Shown piece after piece: positions 23,701 through 34,200 of a stretch of 64,000 nt of DNA. A model generated the notes under the pieces. It searched no databases. It was not told the DNA's origin and saw only the letters and a list, made by a program, of their open reading frames with translations. Source of the DNA: Petrosia ficiformis (taxonomy: Eukaryota > Porifera > Demospongiae > Haplosclerida > Petrosiidae); contig OX345649.1 in the NCBI GenBank assembly GCA_947044365.1, positions 1,482,430 to 1,546,429 on the forward strand. The letters run 5' to 3'. The translations under genes and the position numbers were made by a program. Position 1 is the stretch's first letter. Every line of letters starts with the position of its first letter.

Positions 23701-24790
23701 ACTAGTGAAAAACAAATCCTTCAGCAACTGTCTAATATAATAATATTAAAACATACTCATTTGCAGTTTCTATGTCATTGTCATACTTCATTCTCAGATC
23801 ATATTAACAGGTCATCAACATGGATAACAGAGCTATCCATCACTCAATGGTTATTGATAAATTAATTAAAATTAAGTGTTAGTAAATAACAACCTTTTTA
23901 TGTCACATAACAGATTGGAATGTTTTTGTGATGAAAGTCTCCAGATTTTCCCGTCCCATAATGCAGTATGTCAGTGAAGCAAGGCTATGAGCTCTACAGA
24001 CCAGCAGCAATAATGATTAACACACAACAGTAATTAACCCTCGTCTGCGTACGTGGAGGGTTACTATAATCGTTTTGTCTGTGCATTCCTAAACTTTCTG
24101 GAAAAGTAAGACTTTGATCAAGCTACCGACGCACTTCAAATCGTACAAAGATTAACAAAAATAAAAAGGTTTTTTAAAAACTTTTCAATTTTCTACTTCA
24201 CTGATGTCATTTCAAAACTTTCAGAACATTTCTGGTAGTTAAAGAATCATGGAACACAAGTCATCTCCTTTGAAAGCTACATATTTCAAGCCACTGCAAG
24301 TATAATCAAGATAGTGGCTGCTAGAACATCAAACTGGCTCTGAGCTTTCTCCCACGGTCAATTTCTAGCTCCACCTCAATTTCATGCATGTGATTGAAGC
24401 TAGAAAACTGCTTTCTAAACATTTCTCTCTTCTTTATGCTAGGACTTATGTACTGGACTGGAGTGTAAGTTGTAACATACACACATATTGTAGATCTATA
24501 ACTATAATTATAATTTAAATAGTTATAATTAATATTGTCTGCAATTGTTTTCTTGTTAGTAACAATCACACTTGTGGTGAGGGTTCTGCACTGTGAGTGC
24601 ATCCATTAAATACAATACTTAAGCATGTTTATACTATATATAGACAAGAACTGTCAAGAAGCATAATTTACTTAGGTATAGTGCATGATCATTTGTTTCT
24701 ATTTTATCTATTATCAATACAACAGAGATAAACACATACCATAATGATAAGTAAGATCAAAGATCCAGCTATTACTTTACTGGTAGCCAT
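17796..24790 (-). CDS. Second Notch-ligand-like (MNNL) locus, internally duplicated
   Basis: On the minus strand, exon 24790-24740 starts with ATG and encodes a 17-residue signal peptide (MATSKVIAGSLILLIIM) ending in a GTATGT donor. MNNL first-half exons follow at 23040-22720 and again at 19390-19082. MNNL second-half/DSL exons lie at 19827-about 19540 and 18090-17796. All begin in phase 0; the last ends in phase 1. The first second-half exon (19827) has no donor: it runs into a repeat, then directly into the end of an intron-1 copy, so an unequal duplication joined the two sets. A degenerate stalk exon is visible near 17745-17690. The membrane-helix exon of the plus copy is not found. Likely transcript: 24790, 23040 or 19390, then 18090. 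It may be a living gene, a pseudogene, or the 5' part of the Ig/Kunitz gene downstream. Confidence 0.6.
18160..18402. mobile_element. TAGTGTTG-type MITE copy in the minus MNNL locus
   Basis: It runs from TTTAGTGTTGTTAAG to AGCTAAAACAACACAAC and lies between exons 19082 and 18090. Its interior matches the family (AATGACCACTTTTAGTTATAG, GTCAAAATGCC). Confidence 0.6.
18719..19048. mobile_element. AGTGATGTG-ended MITE copy 2
   Basis: Reverse orientation to 1893-2228. It sits in the same relative intron of the duplicated MNNL locus, so it was probably present before the duplication. Confidence 0.65.
20815..21076. mobile_element. CACTGCAAAAA MITE with long inverted repeats
   Basis: 262 bp with inverted repeats of roughly 60 bp: CACTGCAAAAACACAATTTG at the left and its near reverse complement, ending TTTTTTGCAGTG, at the right. 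ACTAACCAATAAA is repeated in both arms. It can fold into a long hairpin. Confidence 0.75.
21497..22055. mobile_element. TTAA-flanked piggyBac-like nonautonomous element
   Basis: TTAA followed by CCCTTAGAGGACTGA on the left, and TCAGTCTTCTAAGGG followed by TTAA on the right. TTAA target duplications with CCCT ends are typical of piggyBac-family elements (family call is inference). An ATGTCACATATATGTGACAT palindrome lies near one end. An inverted second copy is at 30962-31524. The small ORFs within it are not conserved. Confidence 0.65.
24034..24605. repeat. Dispersed repeat shared with the 2.1-kb complex
   Basis: Starts TTAACCCTCGTCTGC and ends in CTTGTGGTGAGGGTTCTGCA. The same order of landmarks (GAGGGTTA, ATCGTACAAAGAT-like, ACTTACACTCCAGTCC-like, TATTGTCTGCA) is seen at 20035-20695, and the distal part recurs near 430-540. 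Confidence 0.5.
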
Positions 24791-25463
24791 GTTTTGACAA
24801 TCTAAAAAAAATTGATAGTACATGTTTGTGACCTGTAGTATTAACAGTTATAATAATCAGGTTTAATACCAAATACATTATTCTCAGAATACATTTGTGC
24901 TTTTATAAACTACTGTCAGATCTTCCATACACAAAATCTTTAACAGAATACTTCAACATTTACTTCCATTACATTTCACGACAAAACTGCATACATATTT
25001 TCTTAGTAATACCATGTAATTTAAAATAAGATGATTTGTAATAAAGATTGTTATTATAGCTCAATCACATAATTAATTTTATAGTACTTAGTATAATTAT
25101 AATAATTAGTGTCAATTTGCAATCAACCATTCATTAGGCCCCCACCAAAAGCAATCATACAGGGATACCTTCAATAGTTGAATCAGATCAAAATATACAG
25201 ACAGCATTTAGTCTATACATTTATATATTGACGTATCTCGACTACTTAGTTAACTCACCAATTGTACTTGTTAATAATTTATACAGAAGAGTAGTTCGAG
25301 ATAGCATCCGGACACTTATGTAACCTCGTACAGTCGTACCCAGGCTCTTTAATTAAGATGGCGCCTGCGGTATAGGCTAGTCGCATTGGCGACATATCAC
25401 GTCGGTCATCACTGACCACTGAACCTGACCTGCAACCACCACGAAGTTAGTGTGACTGCATGC

Positions 25464-25525
25464 ATATCCTGAACAAGTACGTACTACCTAACTCAAGAAT
25501 ACAAATATGATGCCAGTGATAGAGA
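25464..25525. repeat. Duplicate of the start of the last transporter exon
   Basis: TATCCTGAACAAGTACGTAC and TACAAATATGATGCCAGTGA match the region at 28563-28620 around the acceptor of the transporter's last exon, including the following GAGAGACAGAG. Only about 60 bp are shared, with small indels. Confidence 0.6.
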
Positions 25526-25656
25526 GACAGAGTATTGGGATCAAGTGTAAAGAACGACACCAGCGTAGAATTGAAATGGGAGTGACCATTAACTTCTCTA
25601 TTGCACTGATAGGGACCCTACTGATACAAAGCTAACCCTAGGATGTACGACCAAGG

Positions 25657-25745
25657 GACCCTATTTCCTGGGTTTTACATTAAACTGGAGGCGAATATTA
25701 CAGTTGATCTGTCGAGGAGAAATGTAAAACACAGGAAATAGGGTC
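25657..25745. repeat. Hairpin-forming inverted repeat
   Basis: Arms of 25 bp (GACCCTATTTCCTGGGTTTT... at 25657-25681 and its reverse complement at 25721-25745, one mismatch) are separated by about 39 bp. It lies in the spacer between the MNNL signal-peptide exon and sulfatase copy 1; it may be a small MITE or a structured regulatory element. Confidence 0.55.
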
Positions 25746-26291
25746 AAAATTCAATGTCCTCACCAGGAGGATTATTTTGTAACAGGGGAATAAGCCTCGG
25801 ATACAAAATTAAATCACTGAACACTTACACAATATTTTTGTCTTCCCTTGGTATACAATTTACAGTCATTTCTGTAAATGTGTATATAGACATGAAGTCT
25901 GTATAAATATCATGTTGAATTGATGATAAATCAATATATCAAATTTAATGATTGCAGCAGACTAATGGGAAAATCATTTCTCTTTCATACTTATTATCAC
26001 AGGCCATTTTCAACGTTATTGACACTTATGTATTTCTTTCTTTAGCGAGCAGATAAACTGCAGGTTCGATTACAATAAGCATACACTTGTATGAATAGTA
26101 CACACTTGTACACAAACACACATGTAAAATCTTATATATTTCGGATTGCACCAGAAATTCAAAATCAATCCAAGTAGACTTGAGATCCCAACTGCAAGTT
26201 GTGAGTGGATGCCCCTATATATTCCAGTTTTGTTGCTTGTCCAAAAGAATATGACACTGATACATTGATCTATATATGCACGGAAGACAGT

Positions 26292-26432
26292 GGAGTAGGA
26301 ACAGGGGGGTTAGGCCCCTCTAATGTTTACAGGGGAGGCTGGCCCCCCCCCCCAAAAAAAATCCCTAAAAGTAATAATTATTACATACATGAAGATTCAT
26401 TGGGCCCACCAATAATTTTCATCTTCCTACTC
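26292..26432. repeat. Short element with TGGAGTAGGAA inverted ends
   Basis: Bounded by TGGAGTAGGAAC and CTTCCTACTCCA, with a G-rich then C-rich middle. It overlaps a 101-codon open frame that is low-complexity and not a credible gene. It lies just upstream of sulfatase copy 1. Confidence 0.45.
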
Positions 26433-26526
26433 CAGTGGGAGATGCAAATCGAAGAAAGCAAAATATTACTGGGTGTGAGAGGGAGGGGAATGATGATGCT
26501 ATATGCTTAGCTAGCACTTGCTCAAG

Positions 26527-28023
26527 ATGTCTTATGAAATATCACTTTTGATGGTCTTCAGTATTGTTTCCTTGGTCTGGAGTGTTACCAGTGCACTAAC
26601 CAAGCCTCATATTGTATTTATATTAGTTGATGATTGGGGATATGCTGATGTTAGTTTTCATAATCCAGCCATTTATTCTCCAAACTTTGATATCTTAGCC
26701 AAAGATGGACTAATGTTGGATAGACATTATGTCTTCAAATATTGTTCTCCTTCTCGAGCATCTTTCCTTACTGGACGTTGGCCACATCATGTACATCAAT
26801 GGAATCCACTAGCAGGCACATTGGTTGGAGCAAACATTAATATGACAATGTTACCAGCTAAGCTGAAGATGGCAGACTATAAAACACATATGGTAGGTAA
26901 ATGGCATGAAGGGTTATTTCAACCAGCATATCTACCTGTTAATAGAGGGTTTGATACTTCATCTGGATTCATGTGGGGTAATGCAGACCATATGAATCAA
27001 GTAAAGGACTGTGCTGTTGATTCTTGGAAGAATACAGCACCTGATCCTCGTAATGGTTCATATGATAGTTATGTGTATCGGGATGATTTAACTAAAATTA
27101 TTAATAGTCATAATGTAGCTGAACCATTGTTTCTTTATCTACCACTTCACAATGTCCATGTACCTTTACAAGCACCTCCAGAATGGCTCAATAAATATGA
27201 TATAAACTCGACATGTGCAGATCGGCGTACCTATCAAGCCATGGTAAGTGTAGCTGATAATGTGACTGGACATGTTGTAGAACTATTAAAGAAGAAAGGA
27301 ATGTGGGATAATACAATACTAGTAGTGTCCGCTGATAATGGTGGGGCTCCTTGTAGTGGTAGTAACTATCCTTTGAAAGGATGTAAATATACTTTCTTTG
27401 AAGGAGGTGTTAGAGCACTTGCTTTTGCTAATGGTGGTCTTATACCTGATAAAATGAGAGGCAAGTCTACACAAGGGTTTATTCATATTGCTGATTGGTA
27501 CACTACATTCTGTAAGCTAGCTGGTGTTGATCCATCTGATTCTGGTGAAGGAAAGTTTCCTGTTGATGGTATGGATGTATGGCCTATTATAACAGGAGAA
27601 AGTGACAAAACACCACATGATGAGATTGTACTTGGGTATAATTTTAACAATAGTCATCCAATGCAAGGGGCTTTGATATCTGGTAACTATAAGCTAATTG
27701 TTGGTCTTCAAGAAAATGGATGTGATAGTCTTATGTGGTCCCCTCTTGATTATCCTTGTACCCAAGGGGAAAATGGACCTGACTGTGATGGTTATTGTCT
27801 GTATGACATTGTCAATGATCCTTATGAAAAACATGATCTTTCCAAAGAGAAAACTGAAATACTTAAAGAATTGATTGCACGATATAACAGATTAGCTGAT
27901 GAGCCAAGAGACATGCAAGATCAAGGATATCACTCTGAAGCTGAATTGCCTATAGATCCACAAGCATGTCAATACATGTCTGATCATGGTGGGTACTGGC
28001 GTCCTTGGAAAAACAATGATTAA
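26527..28023 (+). CDS. Type I sulfatase (arylsulfatase B/I/J-like), copy 1
   Basis: An intronless ORF of 498 residues from the ATG at 26527; an upstream TTG in the same frame is not a likely start. Residues 1-23 form a signal peptide (SVTSA end). The core has the sulfatase set: calcium-binding DD at 35-36, the formylglycine motif CSPSR at 73-77 followed by LTGRWPHH, GKWH at 124-127, a conserved VH in LPLHNVHVP, the SADNGG metal pair, and a Lys in LKGCKYTFFEGGVR. Sulfatases of this family hydrolyse sulfate esters once the cysteine is converted to formylglycine in the ER, so a glycosaminoglycan or sulfated polysaccharide substrate is likely but unproven. Length is close to the family's usual 500-530. 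It stands alone, 20 kb from the main cluster. Confidence 0.9.
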   Translation: MSYEISLLMVFSIVSLVWSVTSALTKPHIVFILVDDWGYADVSFHNPAIYSPNFDILAKDGLMLDRHYVFKYCSPSRASFLTGRWPHHVHQWNPLAGTLVGANINMTMLPAKLKMADYKTHMVGKWHEGLFQPAYLPVNRGFDTSSGFMWGNADHMNQVKDCAVDSWKNTAPDPRNGSYDSYVYRDDLTKIINSHNVAEPLFLYLPLHNVHVPLQAPPEWLNKYDINSTCADRRTYQAMVSVADNVTGHVVELLKKKGMWDNTILVVSADNGGAPCSGSNYPLKGCKYTFFEGGVRALAFANGGLIPDKMRGKSTQGFIHIADWYTTFCKLAGVDPSDSGEGKFPVDGMDVWPIITGESDKTPHDEIVLGYNFNNSHPMQGALISGNYKLIVGLQENGCDSLMWSPLDYPCTQGENGPDCDGYCLYDIVNDPYEKHDLSKEKTEILKELIARYNRLADEPRDMQDQGYHSEAELPIDPQACQYMSDHGGYWRPWKNND

Positions 28024-28295
28024 CTGTCAGTATGTTAATAATATACTCTAGCTGTTAATTGGTAAAATTAATGTTGTTCTTTTCTTTAATCAGTGAATTA
28101 ATGATTTTATGTAATATTATAAATACATGACACAATAGATCATTGCTTCATTTCAGGATTCAGATACAAAATAATTATAAAAACCCAAAATAATTAATTT
28201 TCAATATAACTAATACAATACAATTGAGTTTACCATAATTACTAGTTAACTTAAAAATAATACCGTGCTTCAAATTTTACATGAACATCAAGAAT

Positions 28296-31200
28296 TCATT
28301 CATTGACACTATTAAATACATCCTCTCTCTCCTCCTTATCCCTTTTGGCTTTCTTTTCTACTTCAAGCCTTTTGTAGGTTGGCCTTAATATAAGTGTAAA
28401 TAGAATATATGCAATAACAGTCATTCCGACTAGAAGTAGACCACCATTTGTCCAATCTCCTGGTTTTGAATTATCAGAAACTGTGGAATTTGATGAGCTA
28501 CCACAGAAGGTGCTGTTTGCTGTACTTAGTCCTACTCCACACTGGTTGTTATGAAGTTCATGTGATATATCCTGAACAAGTACCTGACTCAAGGATACAA
28601 ATATGATGCCAGTGATTTGACTAACAGAGAGAGAGAGAGATAGAGAGAAAAAGAAATAGTAACAGATAGTCAGGATAGTTAGACTGATTTGGTGCTTTTA
28701 GTCTTAAAATTGTCTGTCAATATGGGGTACTGCGTTTAGTTATAGTCATAGTACTACTAGTCTCTCTCAGATTAATCTCGGTAATAGGCTTACTGAAAAG
28801 GATATTCTAAAGTGCCAGTATAGGCCATCAATTAGTTAGTAGTAGAGTAGATCTGTAATATAGCTAGGTTAATCAAAGGTCATTCTGCTGTTGTGGTTAC
28901 CATTATAGATGGTTACTAAATTGTGGCTTAGGATTGAGATCCATGAAAAAAAAAATTCTCAACAGATAGCGATCACATCAAAACAATCATAGGATACATA
29001 ATGTTTCATATCCCATTACAATACCATATACATGAAACTATTGATGGTGTTTTTTTAATTTGGGAGTTTGGGGTTTAAATTGTCTTCGCCAACTAGTTGA
29101 TAAATGAGATTCTTTTCAGTCTCACAAATGTGGCATGAGTTTATATTAAATTGTATGCAGATTCTAATGATTTAACGAGTTGTTGTTCCTCCCCTACTGA
29201 GAAATATAGTACAACTGATGTCTTCCTTGGAATGTGTCCAACAATATCTGCACTCTTCTATACTGCAAATACATGCGTCCAAATGCTTTTATAAACATGA
29301 TGGCTTCTTACACAGCTAGAAATCTCAACACTAGAAGTAGTAGTCTTCATTTCTCAGTTCTCAACTTCCACTAGTAAGTACTTCCAGTGATAAAATGGAA
29401 TAGCTATCTATTGTAAAATGCACTACTCAGTCATGCCCACATAATAATGGAATTTATCATTAATACTTTGTCAACATCAAACTGTCAATATTTACTACTG
29501 CTACATAAATTTTTTATGGTAAATCATGTCTATATATTGATGAACATACGATGCACTCCACAGTAATCCAGAGCTAGTTGCTTCAGAAACTGGATATGTG
29601 ATCTCTATACCTAGTTCCATGCTTATTGGTAGTAATGAGAATCCAAAAAATCCAAATAAACACAATGGAAATGCTACTAGAACTGGTTCATTTTCTATAG
29701 TAGCAACCTGTAAATGAGTTTAGAAGGAGACGTGTATTACATATGTGATGGCTATAAGAATATTAGTATTTTGGTTATTCAATTCACAAACCAATACTCC
29801 TTTCTGTAAATACTCACTATTCCAACATTCTGTATGGAATAGCTAACAGATTGTGTTATGCCAGTAGTACACTTATTTCTCTTCTTGTACCACAAATATT
29901 GTTGATATTGATATGAAAGTAGTGATATGCAATACAACTAAATAATAGTATTATGTATCGCTGCTAAAAATATCATGATACGATACAGTATCACGATATT
30001 TGAAATAATATTGAAACACTTATAAAATGTAAATAAATGTCCTATTTGGATGTATTTGTCAAGAAATGGTAAAAGAATCAATGAAAGTTATGCACACTAC
30101 ATGTAGCTTGTTATAACTACTTTTAGTTATCAAATTAGACAAACTAGAAAAACCATGTTTACTAAACTGTCCATTCCAGTGTATCAATACACCCAAAAGC
30201 CAATATTGTATCACGATATTGAATGAAAATATCGATATTTCGATATATTGATATGTTTTGCACATCACTATATGAAACATTGTTGATACTGATATTGAAG
30301 TTGTTTATCTCAAAAGAGAAGGGTCAGTACAGAGGTATAAAGCTATAATACGCATCACCCATACAGAAATAGCAAAAACAAAAAAAGAAAACTTATGTAA
30401 TTAAGTAATACACACACACATATATAACAATAATAAAACAAAACGTAATTATTATCACAGCTGAGACAAAAATATATTCATATGGCTTTTGAAGGAAGAA
30501 AGAGGAACTATTAACAACATTGAATGGGAGTGACTTCCATAAAAATGTAGCATTTATGAAAAACGTGAACCTAAATAAGTTAATTTTTGAGTGAGAAATT
30601 ATAAGTCTAAGGTGGTGTGATCTTGTTACAGATTTAAAATAACAGGAAATTTATTTGTTGGCTTCTGATATAAAACATTGAAATAATGATCAGATGGCAT
30701 TGCCTCCCTGAATTGAATAACACAAGTACCAGAGTAGATAACATATTGTTTTTGATGATGATTGTTATAAACAGAAGAAACATAGCATGTGGTGATTGGA
30801 GGAAGAAAAATGATGATATGTGAGATGTGTGTGTTGAATAGTAAAAGCCTGTATATATATACCTACATGTACGTTTCATGTGAAAGTGAATTGAATGTTA
30901 GATGTAAATAGCTAAACAAGTACTGACCATGAAGGGAACTTACAAATGCATGACATAACCATTAATCTTTAAAGGGGTGATGTCACATATGTGACATTTG
31001 ACCCCTATGCAGTTTGGAGTGTGTTCCTAGCATAACGATGCACTCCAAATGTTTGCAATTGACATCAGGGATAAGCCCATGAAAATGGTTAAAAAATGGT
31101 TTTTCGGCTGCCCTTTGGACCAAATAATGAGCACGGGGGGAATTTTAAAGGGGGGGTGTCCCCTATTTAATGGGGGTTCGAAGGGGGCTGTGCCTCCTCA

Positions 31201-34200
31201 CTGCCCATGCAATCTGGTGGGTAGCTGAGACATTTTCTTTACTGAGAAACCTGATATCGTGGGTGTGGCTGGTGCCAACATGCAGTTTTCTTTGCCCCAG
31301 TTGCAGTCAAAAAAAAGGGAGAACACTGCATTTGAATTAGTCCAATGAAACGATTGGGGACTTTCCAGTCCTAGTAAGCAAGTTGGTAGATGTAGTACTT
31401 CATGTTGGAAAAGAGCCAAGTTTGGGGTAGAGGAAGTGAACAGTGGCCAAAATATATGCAGCAGAGACACCAGTGTTGGAAATATAAAGAATTTTGAAAA
31501 ACAAGTCAGTCCTCTAAGGGTTAATTAAATATATCTACTGTATTACTGTTAGTTATATCTCTCGGGCTTGATTACTGTAAATCAGATACATCCCGCCTAG
31601 AGGTGTTATAACTATTACATACATCATTACATCATGGTATCTGTAGTACTAAGTGACTTTAATACATTTAAATACTTGCTATTGAGCTGGTTTTCATGAA
31701 GAAACCATTGAAGTTAGGTATTTTGATGAACAATCACATTAGATACCAAATTTCATTGGAGTCATAACCATATAAGGAGCATTTGAGGTTAAATGGATTC
31801 ACAAATCATATATTGTAAATGTATGAGAAGAGTATATACATGTACTAATTACATATACATGTACTTATATGTACTTACTTTCATTATAAGTTCCATACAC
31901 GGAGTCAATTATAATGCAACATAATATATCACTACATGTATTACTATTACCTTAAAAATCAGTATATTACTATTAGTATTACTGCCTAAGTCTGTGGCAA
32001 TAAGGTTTCTTTGAAATTCCGTCATGTTTCCCTCCAATACTAAAAAGTCTCTTTACTGGCCCTACTTTAAATGAACATATCACTCAAGGTCAATTACAAT
32101 TACTATTACTATTACCTCAACATTAAGATTGTATATTATATTACTAATACTATTACCTGACTGTCTATTACATACTACTACCTTGAAACATGTAATCATT
32201 ACTATTACTATTATCTATTACTATTACCCCATGTCCACTTACTTCTACAAACCAGATAAGACAGGCAATGGCAAAAGTGAATGCCACAACACCAATCTCT
32301 TTGAAGAGTTTTGTATAATCAATGAGAATTCCCGCTACTGTTGCTCCAGCTAGTCCACAGAATATTAGAAGAGATCCCCATAGACCAACATCTTGCTGCA
32401 TACATAAGACACAGTAATGAATTATTTCTATTGAATTAGTGTTGTTTAAAGTTAACTCTAACAGCTTAGTGAATATATATCCTGATTTACATGTAGTATT
32501 GTAGTATATACCCAGTATCCTCTGTGATAAAAGGTGGAAACTCTGTAGAACTACAGTTACAGTTTAGGAAGTCCAACTACTCTTGAGTTAAGGATGTTCC
32601 AGTTTGTTCAAAAAACTATAATCATTCCTTATCAGTCAACAACAAAGATGTGTCTAACTACATACCCATGGGTGTTTAATTTTTATTCAGAAAACTCCAT
32701 ATTAGGAAGTTTACATGTACATCTGCATGTACATGTATAAAGCAAAATAACTAGTCTGTCCGGTAATTCTGGATGTATCATATTTGGATGTTCTTATGCT
32801 ACATGTACTTCGCCACTTATAAGCTCGTGAAGAGATCACTGAGATAACTGCTGGGATTACTACAATCCATATAGTTTTTGATAAGTTTTGAAGCTTGGGC
32901 CAAATTGGCTCAAAAATTGTTAATATGTGCGCCATTGAGAATACATCTTGAGCCAATTAACTAAAAGTTAATGCTGTTAGTGATAATATAATCATAATTA
33001 ACTGCACCACTGGCCCAAAGAGAGAAATGTGCAGTGCCAAATAAGAAGCTCTTTGGGCCAATGGTGCGCCATATGAGCTTATCAAAAACACGGCTACAAT
33101 CATATACTCCTCAGCCATCAAGGTGTCTAGTGGCTCATGTAGATATCAGAAGGTATTGGGTTCAATCCCTAGTCAGATTTTGGCACAAGGTAACAAATTA
33201 GTGTCGTTTTAGTTAACTATAACTATAACTAAAATCCCTTTTGGTAAGACACTGTGACTTTTAGTTAACTAAACTATAACTGGTCAGCTGTAGCTAAAGT
33301 GCATGTTCATTTACACACCACGCCCATTAATTAAATGAACCACTTGGAATACGCAACCTCCATATGTAAGACAAACAAATATATTTACACATACATTAAA
33401 CGAATGGCTATGCAGTAATTAAAATTTTATGGAGATCATCTTGTCAATTGCTTAAAGGATTGTCACAATGATTTCTTTGTATGTACGAAGTATTTAGCAT
33501 CATTACTAACTTACATTTGAATATCCATAGGGACACAGGTACTGTGGTATAATGATGAGAAATGCATTAAGCATACCAGAAGCAATACCCCAAAACGATA
33601 GTAAAATTACAAAATTCCAGTTCAATATAGTCTGTGTGTATATGTATGTGGGTGTACGTGTTTGTGTGTGTACATGTATATACATGTATGTGTGCATGTA
33701 TGGTGTGTGTATGTGTACATGTATGGGTGTGTATGTACATGTAAATGTGTGTGTGTATGTATGTATGTGTTGTGCGTATTGGTGTGCATATGTATGTGTA
33801 TGTGTGTATGTTTGTGTGAGAAAGAGGGACAGAGAAGTAATTGTCTTATTCATGAATATTATTAATTAATTGCCCATCATTACCTTTTTAAGACCTTTGA
33901 AAAATGGTTCATGCTCAATATCACCACTAGCCGAGGGAGGAACAGGAGGGTGATCACGATAATAAAATAATGACAAAATGACTCCAAGACCAGCTGGTAA
34001 AATATATATCCATAACTATAAAGTAACAATAATTATTATTATGTTAATTAACAAGTTAGGAAGTATACATGTAAGGTTATAGATACAGACAGATGATTAG
34101 ATAGCTGTTACCATGGATACAATAATCAGTCATTTGGTAAAATTAAATTTTTTAACGCTTAAAATTAAATGCACGTAAATCAGGTATTTTGTACAGGTAG

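Noticed and set aside
26205..26510. 101-residue plus frame before sulfatase copy 1
   Set aside because: Spans a short inverted-end repeat with G and C runs and has no domain-like composition.
31198..31470. 90-residue minus frame (and its counterpart at 21558-21749)
   Set aside because: Both lie in the TTAA-flanked nonautonomous element, do not agree in length and show no transposase motifs.
33117..33190. tRNA gene
   Set aside because: A- and B-box-like motifs are present, but the acceptor and anticodon stems do not pair; better explained as a SINE head.
33506..33869. Open frames over the TG-rich tract
   Set aside because: Low-complexity microsatellite frames; only the minus segment 33631-33515 is a real transporter exon.
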